Source: Chloroflexota bacterium (GTDB lineage: Bacteria; Chloroflexota; UBA6077; FW602-bin22; CADDYW01). From it: a DNA stretch of 64,000 nucleotides. A program made the translations under genes and the position numbers. The notes below the pieces were generated by a model. The model made no database searches. It was given only the letters and a program-made list of their open reading frames with translations, and was not told where the DNA came from. Shown here piece after piece: positions 16,782 through 25,655 of this stretch. Within the stretch, counting starts at the first letter, position 1. Each line of letters opens with the position of its first letter. Where the stretch lies: NCBI GenBank assembly GCA_021324795.1, contig JAJPIK010000090.1:1-64000 (forward strand), written 5' to 3'.

Positions 16782-17717
16782 ATGACGCCACAGGCATATT
16801 TTCGTGGGCAGTTCGTCCCCTTGGCGGAAGCGAACATCAGCATTATGACCCACGCATTCAACTATGGAACGGGTTGCTTTGAAGGCATCCGCGGGTATTG
16901 GAATGACGAGCAGGAGACTCTCTATCTCTTCCGGATGCGTGAGCACTTTCAGCGTCTGCTAACCTCCGGACGGATCCTTGGCTTGACCTGCCCTCTCAGC
17001 GTCGAGGAACTCTGTGAGATCACGATTGAGCTCGTCCGGCGCAACGGTTACCGCGAAGATTGCTACATCCGGCCGCTCTTATATAAAGGCTCCAACGTGG
17101 TCGGCGTTCGCATGCACAACCTCGAAGACCACTTTTCGATGTTCGCGACCAGCTTCGGAAAGTACATTGAAGCGCCGGACGGCTGTCGATGCTGCACCTC
17201 CAGCTATCGGCGGATCGACGACAACGCGATTCCCGCGCGGGCCAAGGTAACCGGTGGTTATATTAACTCGGCGCTCGCCAAGACCGAAGCCCAGCTCAAC
17301 GGCTTCGACGAGGCGATTATGCTCACCAACGAAGGCCACGTCTGCGAAGGCAGTGGCGAAAACATTTTCCTCGTTTCGAATAACACCCTGTTGACCCCGT
17401 CGTCGTCGGAAAACATTCTCGTCGGCATCACGCGCGGCTCGGTGATTCAGATCGCCCGTGATGAGCTTGGTATTCCCACGATCGAGCGTCCGATCGACCG
17501 GAGTGAGCTCTACGCCGCTGATGAATGCTTCATGACTGGCACGGCCGCCGAGATCACACCGGTCATCGAGGTCGACCGCCGACCGATTGGCACTGGCTCA
17601 ATTGGCGCGCTCACGCGTCAGCTTCAAGGGCTGTTCTTCGACGTCGTGCACGGGCGGAATCGTAAGTACCAGGAATGGTGCACGCCAGTTTCCAGTCCCG
17701 TGGCGATCGATCGCTAG
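16782..17717 (+). CDS. ilvE: Branched-chain amino acid aminotransferase
   Basis: A fold-type IV PLP enzyme that interconverts Leu/Ile/Val and their 2-oxoacids with glutamate. 311 residues. HAFNYGTGCFEGIRGYW, IRPLLYKGSNVVG, KVTGGYINSALAKTEAQ (containing the PLP lysine), EGSGENIFLV and GITRGSVIQIARDELGI are family landmarks. The frame extends upstream into the previous gene, but the ATG at 16782 follows an AGGAGG and begins MTPQAYFRGQFVPL like relatives. D-amino-acid aminotransferases and ADC lyase share the fold; the EGIR and GGGYxN-like text favours IlvE. Confidence 0.9.
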   Translation: MTPQAYFRGQFVPLAEANISIMTHAFNYGTGCFEGIRGYWNDEQETLYLFRMREHFQRLLTSGRILGLTCPLSVEELCEITIELVRRNGYREDCYIRPLLYKGSNVVGVRMHNLEDHFSMFATSFGKYIEAPDGCRCCTSSYRRIDDNAIPARAKVTGGYINSALAKTEAQLNGFDEAIMLTNEGHVCEGSGENIFLVSNNTLLTPSSSENILVGITRGSVIQIARDELGIPTIERPIDRSELYAADECFMTGTAAEITPVIEVDRRPIGTGSIGALTRQLQGLFFDVVHGRNRKYQEWCTPVSSPVAIDR

Positions 17718-18115
17718 AGTCGCCAGTCACCTTGCTGCGTCCACGCTTGATTCGCGAATTGGGATTCGACCTCACACTTTGGCGTGACTCGCTTGTCCTT
17801 GCGCTGATCCTCGCCAGTCTGGTTGGCCTCGCCGGCTTGGTCATCTACGTCTACGTCTGGATGCCCTCACTACCGCCGTTGCTGCCATTGCACTACAATG
17901 GCCTAGGCTCGGTCGACCTGATCGGGCCCCGCACCGATCTTTATAAAATGCCCGGTATCGGCGCCGTGGTCTTTCTCGCCGACCTCGTCTTGTCTTCCAT
18001 TCTCTACCGCCGGGAGCGGATGGCCGCGGCGCTCCTGCTTACCTCGAGTGCGCTCGTCCAGGTCATGTTGATCGTGGCGACGATCAACATCGTCCGGTTA
18101 GCGTTCGGAGATTAG
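17675..18115 (+). CDS. DUF1648-like membrane protein
   Basis: About 146 residues (127 if a TTG at 17732 is used) with three hydrophobic helices. Between the first two lies PPLLPLHYNGLGSVDLIGPR, which resembles the 'P-x-H-x-n-x-x-G' segment of DUF1648 proteins. The reading frame overlaps the ilvE end by 43 bases if the ATG at 17675 is used. There is no strong ribosome site for either start. Function unknown. Confidence 0.6.
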   Translation: MVHASFQSRGDRSLESPVTLLRPRLIRELGFDLTLWRDSLVLALILASLVGLAGLVIYVYVWMPSLPPLLPLHYNGLGSVDLIGPRTDLYKMPGIGAVVFLADLVLSSILYRRERMAAALLLTSSALVQVMLIVATINIVRLAFGD

Positions 18116-18129
18116 CTTGTTGCTGATAA

Positions 18130-18312
18130 TTACTCCCCCTGCAGCTTCCCGGCGATTGACCAGTCGCTCTTCTTAACGTCTTCGAAAACGATCTGGGTTG
18201 CCTCAGCAGTCGTGTTGAGTGTCTCGACGATCGCTTTCGTGATCGCCGCGGCAGCCGCGCGCTTTTGCTCGATGGTGCGTCCCTCGTAGAGCCGGACGTG
18301 GACGAATGGCAT
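18130..18312 (-). CDS. 4-oxalocrotonate tautomerase family protein
   Basis: A 60-residue subunit, MPFVHVRLYEGRTIEQKRAA, with Pro2 becoming the N-terminal catalytic base after Met removal. These small enzymes form hexamers and tautomerise enols or dehalogenate acids. The ATG at 18312 is behind GAGGAGGGC and leaves the essential proline at the N terminus, so it is preferred over longer frames. The physiological substrate is unknown. Confidence 0.82.
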   Translation of the reverse strand: MPFVHVRLYEGRTIEQKRAAAAAITKAIVETLNTTAEATQIVFEDVKKSDWSIAGKLQGE

Positions 18313-18369
18313 GGTTCGATGCCCTCCTCGTGTAATTAATGTCGGGGCTATTGTATCAGCCAAGACGAT

Positions 18370-18399
18370 TTGGAGTAAGCGGGGAGTGCATGCTATAAT
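18370..18399 (+). promoter_or_regulatory. Promoter of the small gene at 18475
   Basis: TTGGAG (18370-18375) and TATAAT (18394-18399) with an 18-base spacer, about 75 bases upstream of a start codon that has a strong AGGAGGGGAA ribosome site. Confidence 0.5.
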
Positions 18400-18474
18400 T
18401 ACCTAGGTTGGACGTTGTGGCGACGCGGCCCTAATGTTGCCACACCGTTTGGTCTGCCGTCAGGAGGGGAAGGT

Positions 18475-18801
18475 ATGGAAGAACGCTACTACCAAGACTC
18501 GGGCGACGACGACCTTTCGGAAGCCACTGGACGCCGGTTCCGGCGGGGCCGTCGACACACTCCTCCGGGCGAGCTTCCGCCACGTCTTCGCTGCCGCCAG
18601 CGACATCGTTCTTGCGATCGCCATCCGGTTCAAATCGGTGACGTCATCGCTGATCTTACTCCACGCCAGGCGGTTGTCTGGCTCCTCAATCTCGACACGA
18701 TGGTTGCGCTCTACGAGTCGACGACCGGCCACGCTCTTGACGATCCTGCCCGCACCCAGTTGGTTCACACTTTGCGTTCGATTGTCACTGAGCATCGCTA
18801 G
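18475..18801 (+). CDS. Small hypothetical protein
   Basis: 108 residues starting at an ATG behind AGGAGGGG. The N-terminal third is acidic then Arg-rich (DSGDDDLSEATGRRFRRGRR). The C-terminal half looks like a compact helical domain (TPRQAVVWLLNLDTMVALYE). Promoter, ribosome site and downstream terminator all agree with a single-gene transcription unit. I do not recognise the family. A second frame is partly open across the middle, so the Arg-rich centre deserves care. Confidence 0.55.
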   Translation: MEERYYQDSGDDDLSEATGRRFRRGRRHTPPGELPPRLRCRQRHRSCDRHPVQIGDVIADLTPRQAVVWLLNLDTMVALYESTTGHALDDPARTQLVHTLRSIVTEHR

Positions 18802-18825
18802 CCGCTCATTGTTAGGACGTGATAG

Positions 18826-18857
18826 GCCACGCCGATTGAGATCGGCGTGGCTTTTTT
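18826..18857 (+). terminator. Intrinsic terminator
   Basis: GCCACGCCGAT-TGAG-ATCGGCGTGGC forms an 11-bp stem with a four-base loop and is followed at once by TTTTTT. It ends the transcript of the small gene at 18475 and lies just before the convergent cca stop. Confidence 0.9.
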
Positions 18858-18858
18858 G

Positions 18859-20220
18859 CTACGCCGCTAACCGCTCTTTCACGAATTGTCGTGCCAGTTC
18901 TTCAGCACGTTGGCGATCGTTCGGAGCTAGCTTACCTTCGAGGACAAGATCAAGCAGATAGTCCTTGACCACCTTGATCCAAGGCCCTGGACCGCGCCCA
19001 AACATTGCCATCAGGTCGTCGCCGTTCAAGGGACTGCGGATCTCCTCCATGCTGGCTTCCTCTTCCAGCTTCTGAATCCGCTCGCGTAGCCGGCGCACCC
19101 GGTCCACCGCGGCTTCGACCCTCGCCGCTTTATAGCTGGTAACGTCCGCAGTCGAAAGGTTGAGCAAGAGCTCGAGATCGGGACCGGCGTCGCGCATGAG
19201 TCGACGTACAGCGCCATCGGTCCATTCGTCTTCATACTGATTCGCCCGCATGTGCAAACCAGCAAGCCGACTCACGCGCTTCGCCAGGCTGGAATCAGCG
19301 CGAAGACGCAGCAGGATCTCCTCGCTGAGTCGCTCGCCAACGTGCTCGTGCCCCGGGAAGTGAATCTCGTTCTCAGTCTGGACGATCGTCCGCGGTTTGC
19401 CAATGTCGTGGAGCAGAGCGGCCCAGCGTAGCACTAAGTCCGGCGGCGTGCGCTCGATCACCCGCAGGGTGTGCTCGAAAACGTCCTTCGAGCGCTTGCC
19501 CTGGGTCGTGCGTCGCAGATCAATGACTTCGGGAAGAAATACGTCGAGCAGGCCAAGATCGGCGAGCAGACGCAGCCCACGCGCCGCGTAGGGAGCGATT
19601 AATATGCGGCTCATCTCTTCAAAGATCCGTTCACGACTCACCTGACGCAAGGCGCCGGCACAGCGGGCAATCGCCGCTCGGGTGGCAGGCTCCAAAGCAA
19701 AGCCAAGCTGGGCAACAAAACGCACCGCGCGCAGCAAGCGCAATGGATCCTCAGCAAAACGAATGGTCGGTTCGCCCACCGCCCGCACTACTCCAGCCTT
19801 CAGATCCGCCTGACCACCAAAGGGGTCGATGATGTCGCCAGTTGCCAAGTCACGCGCCATGGCGTTAATCGTGAAATCACGACGTGAAAGGTCTTCTTCC
19901 AATGATTGGCCATAGCGCACCTCCGGCTTGCGGGAGCCGGGCTCGTAGCGTTCAGTCCGGAACGTTGTGATCTCGACGACTACGTCACCAAACGTCGCCC
20001 CGATCGTCCCAAACTTTTCCCCAATCGCGTAGAGGCTGTCCGGCTGCGCGGCTTCGAGAATCCGTCGCGTTGCCTCGGGAGGCGCATCAGTCGTAAAGTC
20101 GAGATCATGGGTCGATCGTCCCAGGAGCTCGTCACGCACCGATCCGCCTACCAGATACAACTGATAGCCGTTCTGGCGAAAATGCCGGCCCAGACGATCG
20201 ACAAGTGCTTCGTCAAACAA
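18859..20220 (-). CDS. cca: CCA tRNA nucleotidyltransferase / poly(A) polymerase family protein
   Basis: Adds or repairs the tRNA 3' CCA. 453 residues, class II nucleotidyltransferase head: LYLVGGSVRDELLG at 22-34, catalytic Asp39 and Asp41 (HDLDFTTDAPP), the RRDFTINAMA motif, and the RFAEDPLRLLRAVRFVAQLG helix of the neck. An HD domain follows (WAALLHDIGKPRT, PGHEHVGE), which can act as a phosphohydrolase. Both tRNAs in this window lack a fully encoded CCA, consistent with need for the enzyme. Poly(A) polymerase or a partial A- or CC-adding activity cannot be excluded. Confidence 0.88.
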   Translation of the reverse strand: MFDEALVDRLGRHFRQNGYQLYLVGGSVRDELLGRSTHDLDFTTDAPPEATRRILEAAQPDSLYAIGEKFGTIGATFGDVVVEITTFRTERYEPGSRKPEVRYGQSLEEDLSRRDFTINAMARDLATGDIIDPFGGQADLKAGVVRAVGEPTIRFAEDPLRLLRAVRFVAQLGFALEPATRAAIARCAGALRQVSRERIFEEMSRILIAPYAARGLRLLADLGLLDVFLPEVIDLRRTTQGKRSKDVFEHTLRVIERTPPDLVLRWAALLHDIGKPRTIVQTENEIHFPGHEHVGERLSEEILLRLRADSSLAKRVSRLAGLHMRANQYEDEWTDGAVRRLMRDAGPDLELLLNLSTADVTSYKAARVEAAVDRVRRLRERIQKLEEEASMEEIRSPLNGDDLMAMFGRGPGPWIKVVKDYLLDLVLEGKLAPNDRQRAEELARQFVKERLAA

Positions 20221-20352
20221 AGAACATCACACCGCTTGAGGTTTCCTTACATCTTAGCAAATGTAGCGCCGGGCTGAGGCCAGTGCGAAGGTACGCCTCT
20301 TGCACCTCCTTCACGATTCCCGCCGCGGTTTTCGCTTGGATAGGGAGAAGTG

Positions 20353-20358
20353 TATAAT
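20353..20358 (+). promoter_or_regulatory. -10 element of the tsaE-tsaB-rimI-polA group
   Basis: TATAAT with an upstream TG (GTG TATAAT), 44 bases before the chosen tsaE start. No good -35 box at 17 bases, so possibly an extended or activated promoter. Confidence 0.35.
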
Positions 20359-20401
20359 TGTGGGGAAAACGCTGACAACGACAAGGCGGATACGACGGCG
20401 T

Positions 20402-20995
20402 ATGGGACCTGACGACCGGTTTGGCGAGCCACCAGCGGCGCGCAGCGAACCAGGCCCTGCTGAATCGCCCCCCGGGCAAGAATGTCTTTGGCTGACGACG
20501 ACCACCCCAGCCCAGACTCAGCACGTCGGTGCGGTTCTCGGTCGTCTTCTCGCGCCGGGTGACGTGATCCTTCTTCAAGGTCCTCTCGGTGCCGGCAAGA
20601 CGTGCCTCACCCAGGGAATTGTGCGTGGCTTCGGTCTACCGGCTCGGGTGACCAGCCCCAGCTTCACCCTCGCCAACGTTTACGAGGCACCGCCGGGCCG
20701 CTGTCCGCTTTACCATCTCGACCTCTGGCGGATCAAGAGCGCACCGGAAGCGCTCGGAATCGGGCTCGACGAGTATTTGGATGGCTCCGGTCCCTGCGTG
20801 ATCGAATGGCCCGAGGTCGCCGCGGACGTGTTACCTCGCGAGTATCTTCGGATACGCTTTGAAATCGTCGGCGAGACACGACGGCTGGAGATCTGCGCGA
20901 TCGGCACGCGGCCACGGGCGCTGCTCGAGCAGTTTCGGACGGCGTTGGGCGAGAGCGCAGAGATGATCGGAGGTTCCGGTGCTGCTCGCGATTGA
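20402..20995 (+). CDS. tsaE: tRNA threonylcarbamoyladenosine biosynthesis ATPase TsaE
   Basis: ATPase that resets the TsaB-TsaD complex during t6A37 synthesis. Walker A is GPLGAGKTCLTQGI, followed by TSPSFTLANVYE, YHLDLWRI and CVIEWPEVAADVLP, all standard for TsaE. From the ATG at 20402 the protein has 197 residues, with about 35 extra at the N terminus compared with relatives, so an internal start is possible. It overlaps tsaB by 17 bases, so the pair is coupled. Confidence 0.9.
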   Translation: MGPDDRFGEPPAARSEPGPAESPPGQECLWLTTTTPAQTQHVGAVLGRLLAPGDVILLQGPLGAGKTCLTQGIVRGFGLPARVTSPSFTLANVYEAPPGRCPLYHLDLWRIKSAPEALGIGLDEYLDGSGPCVIEWPEVAADVLPREYLRIRFEIVGETRRLEICAIGTRPRALLEQFRTALGESAEMIGGSGAARD

Positions 20996-21671
20996 CACGG
21001 CGACCGAGGTCGCGGGTGTTAGCCTCTACCAGGAACGGGTCATCGGCGAGACGACCTGGGTAGCAGGACAGGATCACAGTCGGAGCTTGCTTCACCAAGT
21101 CAAAAATCTGTTGGCAGTCACCGGTCGCTCGCTCGACGATCTCACTGCAGTTGGAGTGAGCATTGGCCCCGGCACCTTTAACGCGCTGCGAGTCGGTATT
21201 ACGACCGCCAAGGCGATAGCGCTCGCCCGGCAGTTGCCAATTGTTGGTATCGAGACTTTGCGAGCCGTGGCTTATCAATACCGACTGACTTTTCGGCCAA
21301 TCCGACCACTGTTCAGAGCCGGCCAGCGTGACGTGGTGACTGGCTTATATCAGGCGAGCGAGGAGTTATTTGCAACGCTTGAGGACCCACACTTGGCAAC
21401 CCTGGAAGAGGCGCTGAACGCGTCACCCCAGGACACGCTTTTCTGTGGTGAGTTCCGGCCCGAGTGGCGCGAGGCGATCAGGAGCCGCTTTGGCGAAGAG
21501 GGCGTGCTGACCCGACCAGCCGAGGGGCTACGACGCTCCGGCTACCTGGCCGAGCTCGCCTGGTATCAGGTACAGGCTGGCCTCGTCGATAACGTCGCGA
21601 CGCTACAGCCACTATATCTCCGACGTCCGTCGATTACCCTATCGGCGAACGCCACGAGGAGCGCGCGGTGA
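20979..21671 (+). CDS. tsaB: tRNA threonylcarbamoyladenosine biosynthesis protein TsaB
   Basis: 230 residues of the ASKHA fold: MLLAIDTATEVAGVSLY at the N terminus, HSRSLLHQVKNLL, and GVSIGPGTFNALRVGITTAK. TsaB is the inactive paralogue that dimerises with TsaD and is needed for t6A modification. The partner tsaD is 22 kb away in this window. The GTG start lies inside the end of tsaE. The last four bases overlap the next gene. Confidence 0.9.
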   Translation: MLLAIDTATEVAGVSLYQERVIGETTWVAGQDHSRSLLHQVKNLLAVTGRSLDDLTAVGVSIGPGTFNALRVGITTAKAIALARQLPIVGIETLRAVAYQYRLTFRPIRPLFRAGQRDVVTGLYQASEELFATLEDPHLATLEEALNASPQDTLFCGEFRPEWREAIRSRFGEEGVLTRPAEGLRRSGYLAELAWYQVQAGLVDNVATLQPLYLRRPSITLSANATRSAR

Positions 21672-22327
21672 CACGCTACATTGTTCGTCCGATGCGATTC
21701 GAAGACATCGAGGCGGTCAGTGAAGTCGAGCGCGAATGCTTCACGACTCCCTGGCCGACGAGCGCCTACCGGCGCGAGTTGCGTGACAACCGAATGGGCC
21801 GCTACATCGTGCTCACCGAGGTTCAAGACAACGCGACGGTCGACGTCGAGCCGACGGCCGAGAGCAACGGGGGGGGGGTACGGAGGGCAGTAGGCCAGTT
21901 CCTTCGACCGTTCAGCCGCGTGGCAACATCGACGATTCCCCGAAGCAAAGAACGGATCGTCGGCTTTGCCGGAATGTGGCTGATGCTCGACGAAGCCCAC
22001 GTGACCACTATCGGCGTCAAGCGCGATCTCCGTGGGCAAGGCTTGGGGGAACTGCTCTTTGCCACGCTGCTCGACCTCGCCATGGAGATGGGAGCACGCC
22101 GTGTCACCCTCGAGGTGCGCGTTACGAATTACTCGGCGCAAGCGCTTTACCGTAAGTACGGCTTTCGTGAGGAAGGGGTTCGCCGGCGCTACTACAGTGA
22201 CAATAACGAAGACGCTCTGATTATGTGGAGCGATCGCCTCGAAGCCCCCGAGTTCCAGACTCGCTATCGCGAGATGCGCGCGGCTCTGGACGAGCGTCTG
22301 TCTGGCATTGCCGAAGTCCATACCTGA
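21668..22327 (+). CDS. rimI: GNAT acetyltransferase, RimI-like
   Basis: Acetylates the N terminus of ribosomal protein S18 in model bacteria. The GNAT fold is clear: VRPMRFEDIEAVSEVERECF, TTIGVKRDLRGQGLGELLF (the acetyl-CoA loop R-x-x-G-x-G/A), and VTNYSAQALYRKYGFREEG. At 219 residues it is about 60 longer than typical RimI. The extra sequence, about residues 55-95, is low-complexity and includes a run of ten G in the DNA (21869-21878). This insertion between strands is unusual. It overlaps tsaB by four bases. Confidence 0.85.
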   Translation: MTRYIVRPMRFEDIEAVSEVERECFTTPWPTSAYRRELRDNRMGRYIVLTEVQDNATVDVEPTAESNGGGVRRAVGQFLRPFSRVATSTIPRSKERIVGFAGMWLMLDEAHVTTIGVKRDLRGQGLGELLFATLLDLAMEMGARRVTLEVRVTNYSAQALYRKYGFREEGVRRRYYSDNNEDALIMWSDRLEAPEFQTRYREMRAALDERLSGIAEVHT

Positions 22328-22350
22328 TTTAATCCTAGACTCGAGGCCAT

Positions 22351-25116
22351 GTGTCGCAGAAAGTACTTTTGGTCGACGGAAATTCTCTGATCCATCGCGC
22401 CTTCCACGCGACGCCGCCGATGACGACCACCAAGGGGGAGCTCACCAACGCGGTGTTCGCCTTCGCGCGCATGCTCTTTCGCGCTCTGAACACCCTGAAG
22501 CCGGACTATGCGGTCGTTGCTTTCGACCGCGCCGCGCCGACGTTCCGACATCTTGAATTCGATGCCTATAAGGCACATCGCGCGCCGGCTCCCGAAGGCC
22601 TTTTCGAGCAGTTCGGGCGGGTCCACGAGCTGATCGACGCTCTCTCACTACAAACGTGCGAAGTCGACGGCTACGAAGCCGACGACGTACTCGCCACGCT
22701 TACCGCTCAAGCGGTCGGCCACGGGCTCGACGTCGTGATCGTGACTGGCGACACCGACGCGCTTCAGCTCGTCGGCGACCACGTTTCCGTTTGGATGCCC
22801 CGCAAGGGCATGTCTGATACCGTGCTCTACGACTCGAATGGCGTGCGTGAGCGCTACGGCCTTGATCCGGCGCAATTGATTGATTTCAAGGCGCTGAAAG
22901 GCGATCCATCGGACAACATCCCGGGGGTACCCGGAATCGGCGAAAAGACTGCCGCGCGGCTCCTCGTCAAGTATAAGACGATCGAAGCATTACTGGACCA
23001 CGTCGACGAAATCGAGCCGCGTCTGGCGCAGTCGCTTCGCCAAGCTTCTGACCAACTCGTCCAAACCCGACGTCTGATCACTATCGTCAACACTGCGCCG
23101 ATTCAGCTCGATTTAGAGAAAGCCCGAGTCGGCGCCTACGATCCGGATCGGCTCAACGCGTTTCTGCGCGAACTGGAGTTTCGGATTCCCACGAACGAGC
23201 TGCCGGGACGCCGCCCGGTCGCGGCGGCACCGGGGCAGCTCGCGCTTTTTGACGATGGGACGGTAGCCAACGGGTCGACTTTGCCTCTGAGCACCACGCC
23301 GGCGCTGGTCGACGGCCAGTCTCCGACCGATTGGCACGTCGTCTCGGTCGAGGAGTTATCGGAGCTCATCCGGCGCCTGCGCGCGGCAGGCACTATCTCA
23401 CTCGACGTCGAGACGACCGATACCGACGCCATGCGCGCCGAGCTCGTCGGTATCTCCGTCTCCGATCGGCCGGGCCAAGGCTGGTACATTCCGGTCGGTC
23501 ATCGCGACAGTACGGCGAACGTGCCCTTGGCAGTCGTCCTCGACGTGCTGGCCCCCCTGCTAGCGGACCCGTCGATCCAAAAAGTAGGCCATAATCTCAA
23601 GTACGATGCGATAGTGCTGAAGCGGGCCGGCGCCCCGGTCGAAGGCATCAGCTTCGACACAATGATCGCGCGCTACCTGCTTCAGTCGAGCGAGCGCGCG
23701 CTCAATCTCAAAGACGTCGCTTTCTTTGAGCTTGGCATCCAGATGACGCCAATCACCGAGCTGATCGGCAAAGGCAAGAATCAGCTTTCGATGGCCGACG
23801 TGCCGGTCGAGCAGGTCGCTCCCTACGCCTGCGCCGATGCCGACATCGCCTTCCGACTGACCCATCGCTTTGCTGATCAGCTAAAGTCGGCGGGTCTCTG
23901 GGATCTCTTCACTCGAGTCGAGATGCCACTCCTGTCGGTCCTGGCACGGATGGAGGAAGCCGGCGTGGCGATCGATGTGCCTTACCTCAAAGCCATGTCA
24001 GCCGAGCTTGCCGAAAGGATTGGTACCCTCGAGCAAGAGATCTATACCGAGGCGAACCATCCGTTTAACATTAATAGCACCCAACAGCTCGCGAAGGTCC
24101 TCTTTGACGAGCTTGGTCTGCCCACCAGCCGGCGTACCCAATTCGGCTACAGCACCGACGCCGATACCCTGGAAGAGCTGAGACCACGCCATCCGATCGT
24201 CGGGTTGATTCTCGACTATCGGCAGTTGATCAAACTGAAATCCACCTACGTCGACGCCCTACCGCTGATGCTCAATCCGCGCACCGGCCGCGTGCACACC
24301 TCGTTCAATCAAACCGGTGCGTCGACCGGTCGGCTATCGTCGTCCGATCCGAATTTACAGAACATCCCGATTCGGACCGACCTGGGGAAGCAGGTGCGCC
24401 GAGCCTTCGTCGCCGCGCCGGGCTCGTTGCTCTTCGCGGCCGACTACAGCCAGGTAGAGTTGCGAATCCTTGCCCACGTCACCCAGGATCACAATCTGAT
24501 CGAGGCGTTTGCCTCCGGACGCGACATTCATGCCGCCACGGCGTCCCAGATCCTGGGCGTGCCGCTCGCCGAGGTGACTTCGGATCAGCGTCGCATGGCG
24601 AAGACGGTGAATTTCGGCGTGCTCTACGGGATGAGCGACTTCGGCCTGGCAACTCAGCTCGGTCTGAGCCGCGCCGACGCGCACTCGTTCATCGAGCACT
24701 ACTTCGCCCAGTTCCCAACCGTCGCTGCCTATTTGGAAGACACCAAGCGCCAAGCCCGGGAGCAAGGGTACGTCACGACGCTCCTCGGCCGACGCCGCTA
24801 CATCGCCGAGATCAACACTCCCAATCGGCAGATTCGCGCCGCCGCCGAGCGCACCGCGATCAACATGCCGATTCAAGGTACCGCCGCCGACATCATCAAA
24901 GTCGCGATGATTCGGATTGACCAGGCACTGCGCGAGCGAAACCTCGCCACGAAAATGATCCTCCAAGTTCACGACGAGCTCGTCTTCGAGGTTCCCGAGG
25001 CAGAGCTCGAAGTCGTCCGTCCACTGGTGATCGAGCTGATGGAAAACGCTTTCCCCATGACCGTCCCGCTCCGGGTCGAAGGTCACGTGGGACCGAACTG
25101 GAGCGCGTTGGAATAG
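22351..25116 (+). CDS. polA: DNA polymerase I
   Basis: 921 residues with all three domains. The 5' nuclease (1 to about 290) starts LLVDGNSLIHRAF and has KALKGDPSDNIPGVPGIGEKT. The 3'-5' exonuclease (about 320-500) keeps Exo I (SLDVETTDTD), Exo II (GHNLKYDAIVL) and Exo III (YACADADIA), so proofreading looks intact. The polymerase domain has DPNLQNIPIRT, ADYSQVELRILAH and the final VHDELVFEV. It fills repair gaps and removes primers. It follows the tsaE-tsaB-rimI group by 23 bases and precedes repair-related genes. Confidence 0.97.
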   Translation: MSQKVLLVDGNSLIHRAFHATPPMTTTKGELTNAVFAFARMLFRALNTLKPDYAVVAFDRAAPTFRHLEFDAYKAHRAPAPEGLFEQFGRVHELIDALSLQTCEVDGYEADDVLATLTAQAVGHGLDVVIVTGDTDALQLVGDHVSVWMPRKGMSDTVLYDSNGVRERYGLDPAQLIDFKALKGDPSDNIPGVPGIGEKTAARLLVKYKTIEALLDHVDEIEPRLAQSLRQASDQLVQTRRLITIVNTAPIQLDLEKARVGAYDPDRLNAFLRELEFRIPTNELPGRRPVAAAPGQLALFDDGTVANGSTLPLSTTPALVDGQSPTDWHVVSVEELSELIRRLRAAGTISLDVETTDTDAMRAELVGISVSDRPGQGWYIPVGHRDSTANVPLAVVLDVLAPLLADPSIQKVGHNLKYDAIVLKRAGAPVEGISFDTMIARYLLQSSERALNLKDVAFFELGIQMTPITELIGKGKNQLSMADVPVEQVAPYACADADIAFRLTHRFADQLKSAGLWDLFTRVEMPLLSVLARMEEAGVAIDVPYLKAMSAELAERIGTLEQEIYTEANHPFNINSTQQLAKVLFDELGLPTSRRTQFGYSTDADTLEELRPRHPIVGLILDYRQLIKLKSTYVDALPLMLNPRTGRVHTSFNQTGASTGRLSSSDPNLQNIPIRTDLGKQVRRAFVAAPGSLLFAADYSQVELRILAHVTQDHNLIEAFASGRDIHAATASQILGVPLAEVTSDQRRMAKTVNFGVLYGMSDFGLATQLGLSRADAHSFIEHYFAQFPTVAAYLEDTKRQAREQGYVTTLLGRRRYIAEINTPNRQIRAAAERTAINMPIQGTAADIIKVAMIRIDQALRERNLATKMILQVHDELVFEVPEAELEVVRPLVIELMENAFPMTVPLRVEGHVGPNWSALE

Positions 25117-25130
25117 AGGTAAGAGGCCGC

Positions 25131-25655
25131 ATGCCCGATAAGCTCATTCTGTTGATGTACCAATCCTGGGATGATCTCGACCGTGCGATCAACGGATTGA
25201 CATCCGAGCAAGCGATGACTCGCTATGACGGGGGCAGCAGCATTGCCTGGACCGTTGGCCACGTCACCACTCAGGTGGACTCGTGGCTGAACATGCGCTT
25301 CCAAGGCTTGTCACCCCACCCGGTCTTCAACCGCGCGCTCTTCCGCACGGGAGGGTGCGGCGAGGCGAAAGATTGGCACGGTATCCTCGCCGGCGTGCGC
25401 GACGTGCGTGCCACGGTAAGGCAGTTTCTCGACTCCGAGCCGGCGCTGGACCTTGATCGCGTGATCCCCTATGACGGTGCGATCACGTACCTGCACGCGA
25501 CTGGACTGCCACTCCGCTTTGCGCTGATGAGCATCGCCGCGCATCACTTTCTGCACGTGGGCGAGATTCTGACGATCCGCTCACGTTTGGGCCACGTCGT
25601 CGAGGACGCCCAGAGTTGGGGACGCGCTCTTATCATCGAGGGGAGGGAATTTTAA
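25131..25655 (+). CDS. DinB-like four-helix-bundle protein
   Basis: 174 residues with the DinB/YfiT pattern: a short helix MYQSWDDLDRAI, then SIAWTVGHVTTQVDSW with the first metal His, and SIAAHHFLHVGEIL with the other histidines near the C terminus. Members bind divalent metal and many are thiol transferases or of unknown function; some are induced by DNA damage. It starts 14 bases after polA. Its end overlaps the OGG1-type gene on the other strand by four bases. Confidence 0.75.
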   Translation: MPDKLILLMYQSWDDLDRAINGLTSEQAMTRYDGGSSIAWTVGHVTTQVDSWLNMRFQGLSPHPVFNRALFRTGGCGEAKDWHGILAGVRDVRATVRQFLDSEPALDLDRVIPYDGAITYLHATGLPLRFALMSIAAHHFLHVGEILTIRSRLGHVVEDAQSWGRALIIEGREF

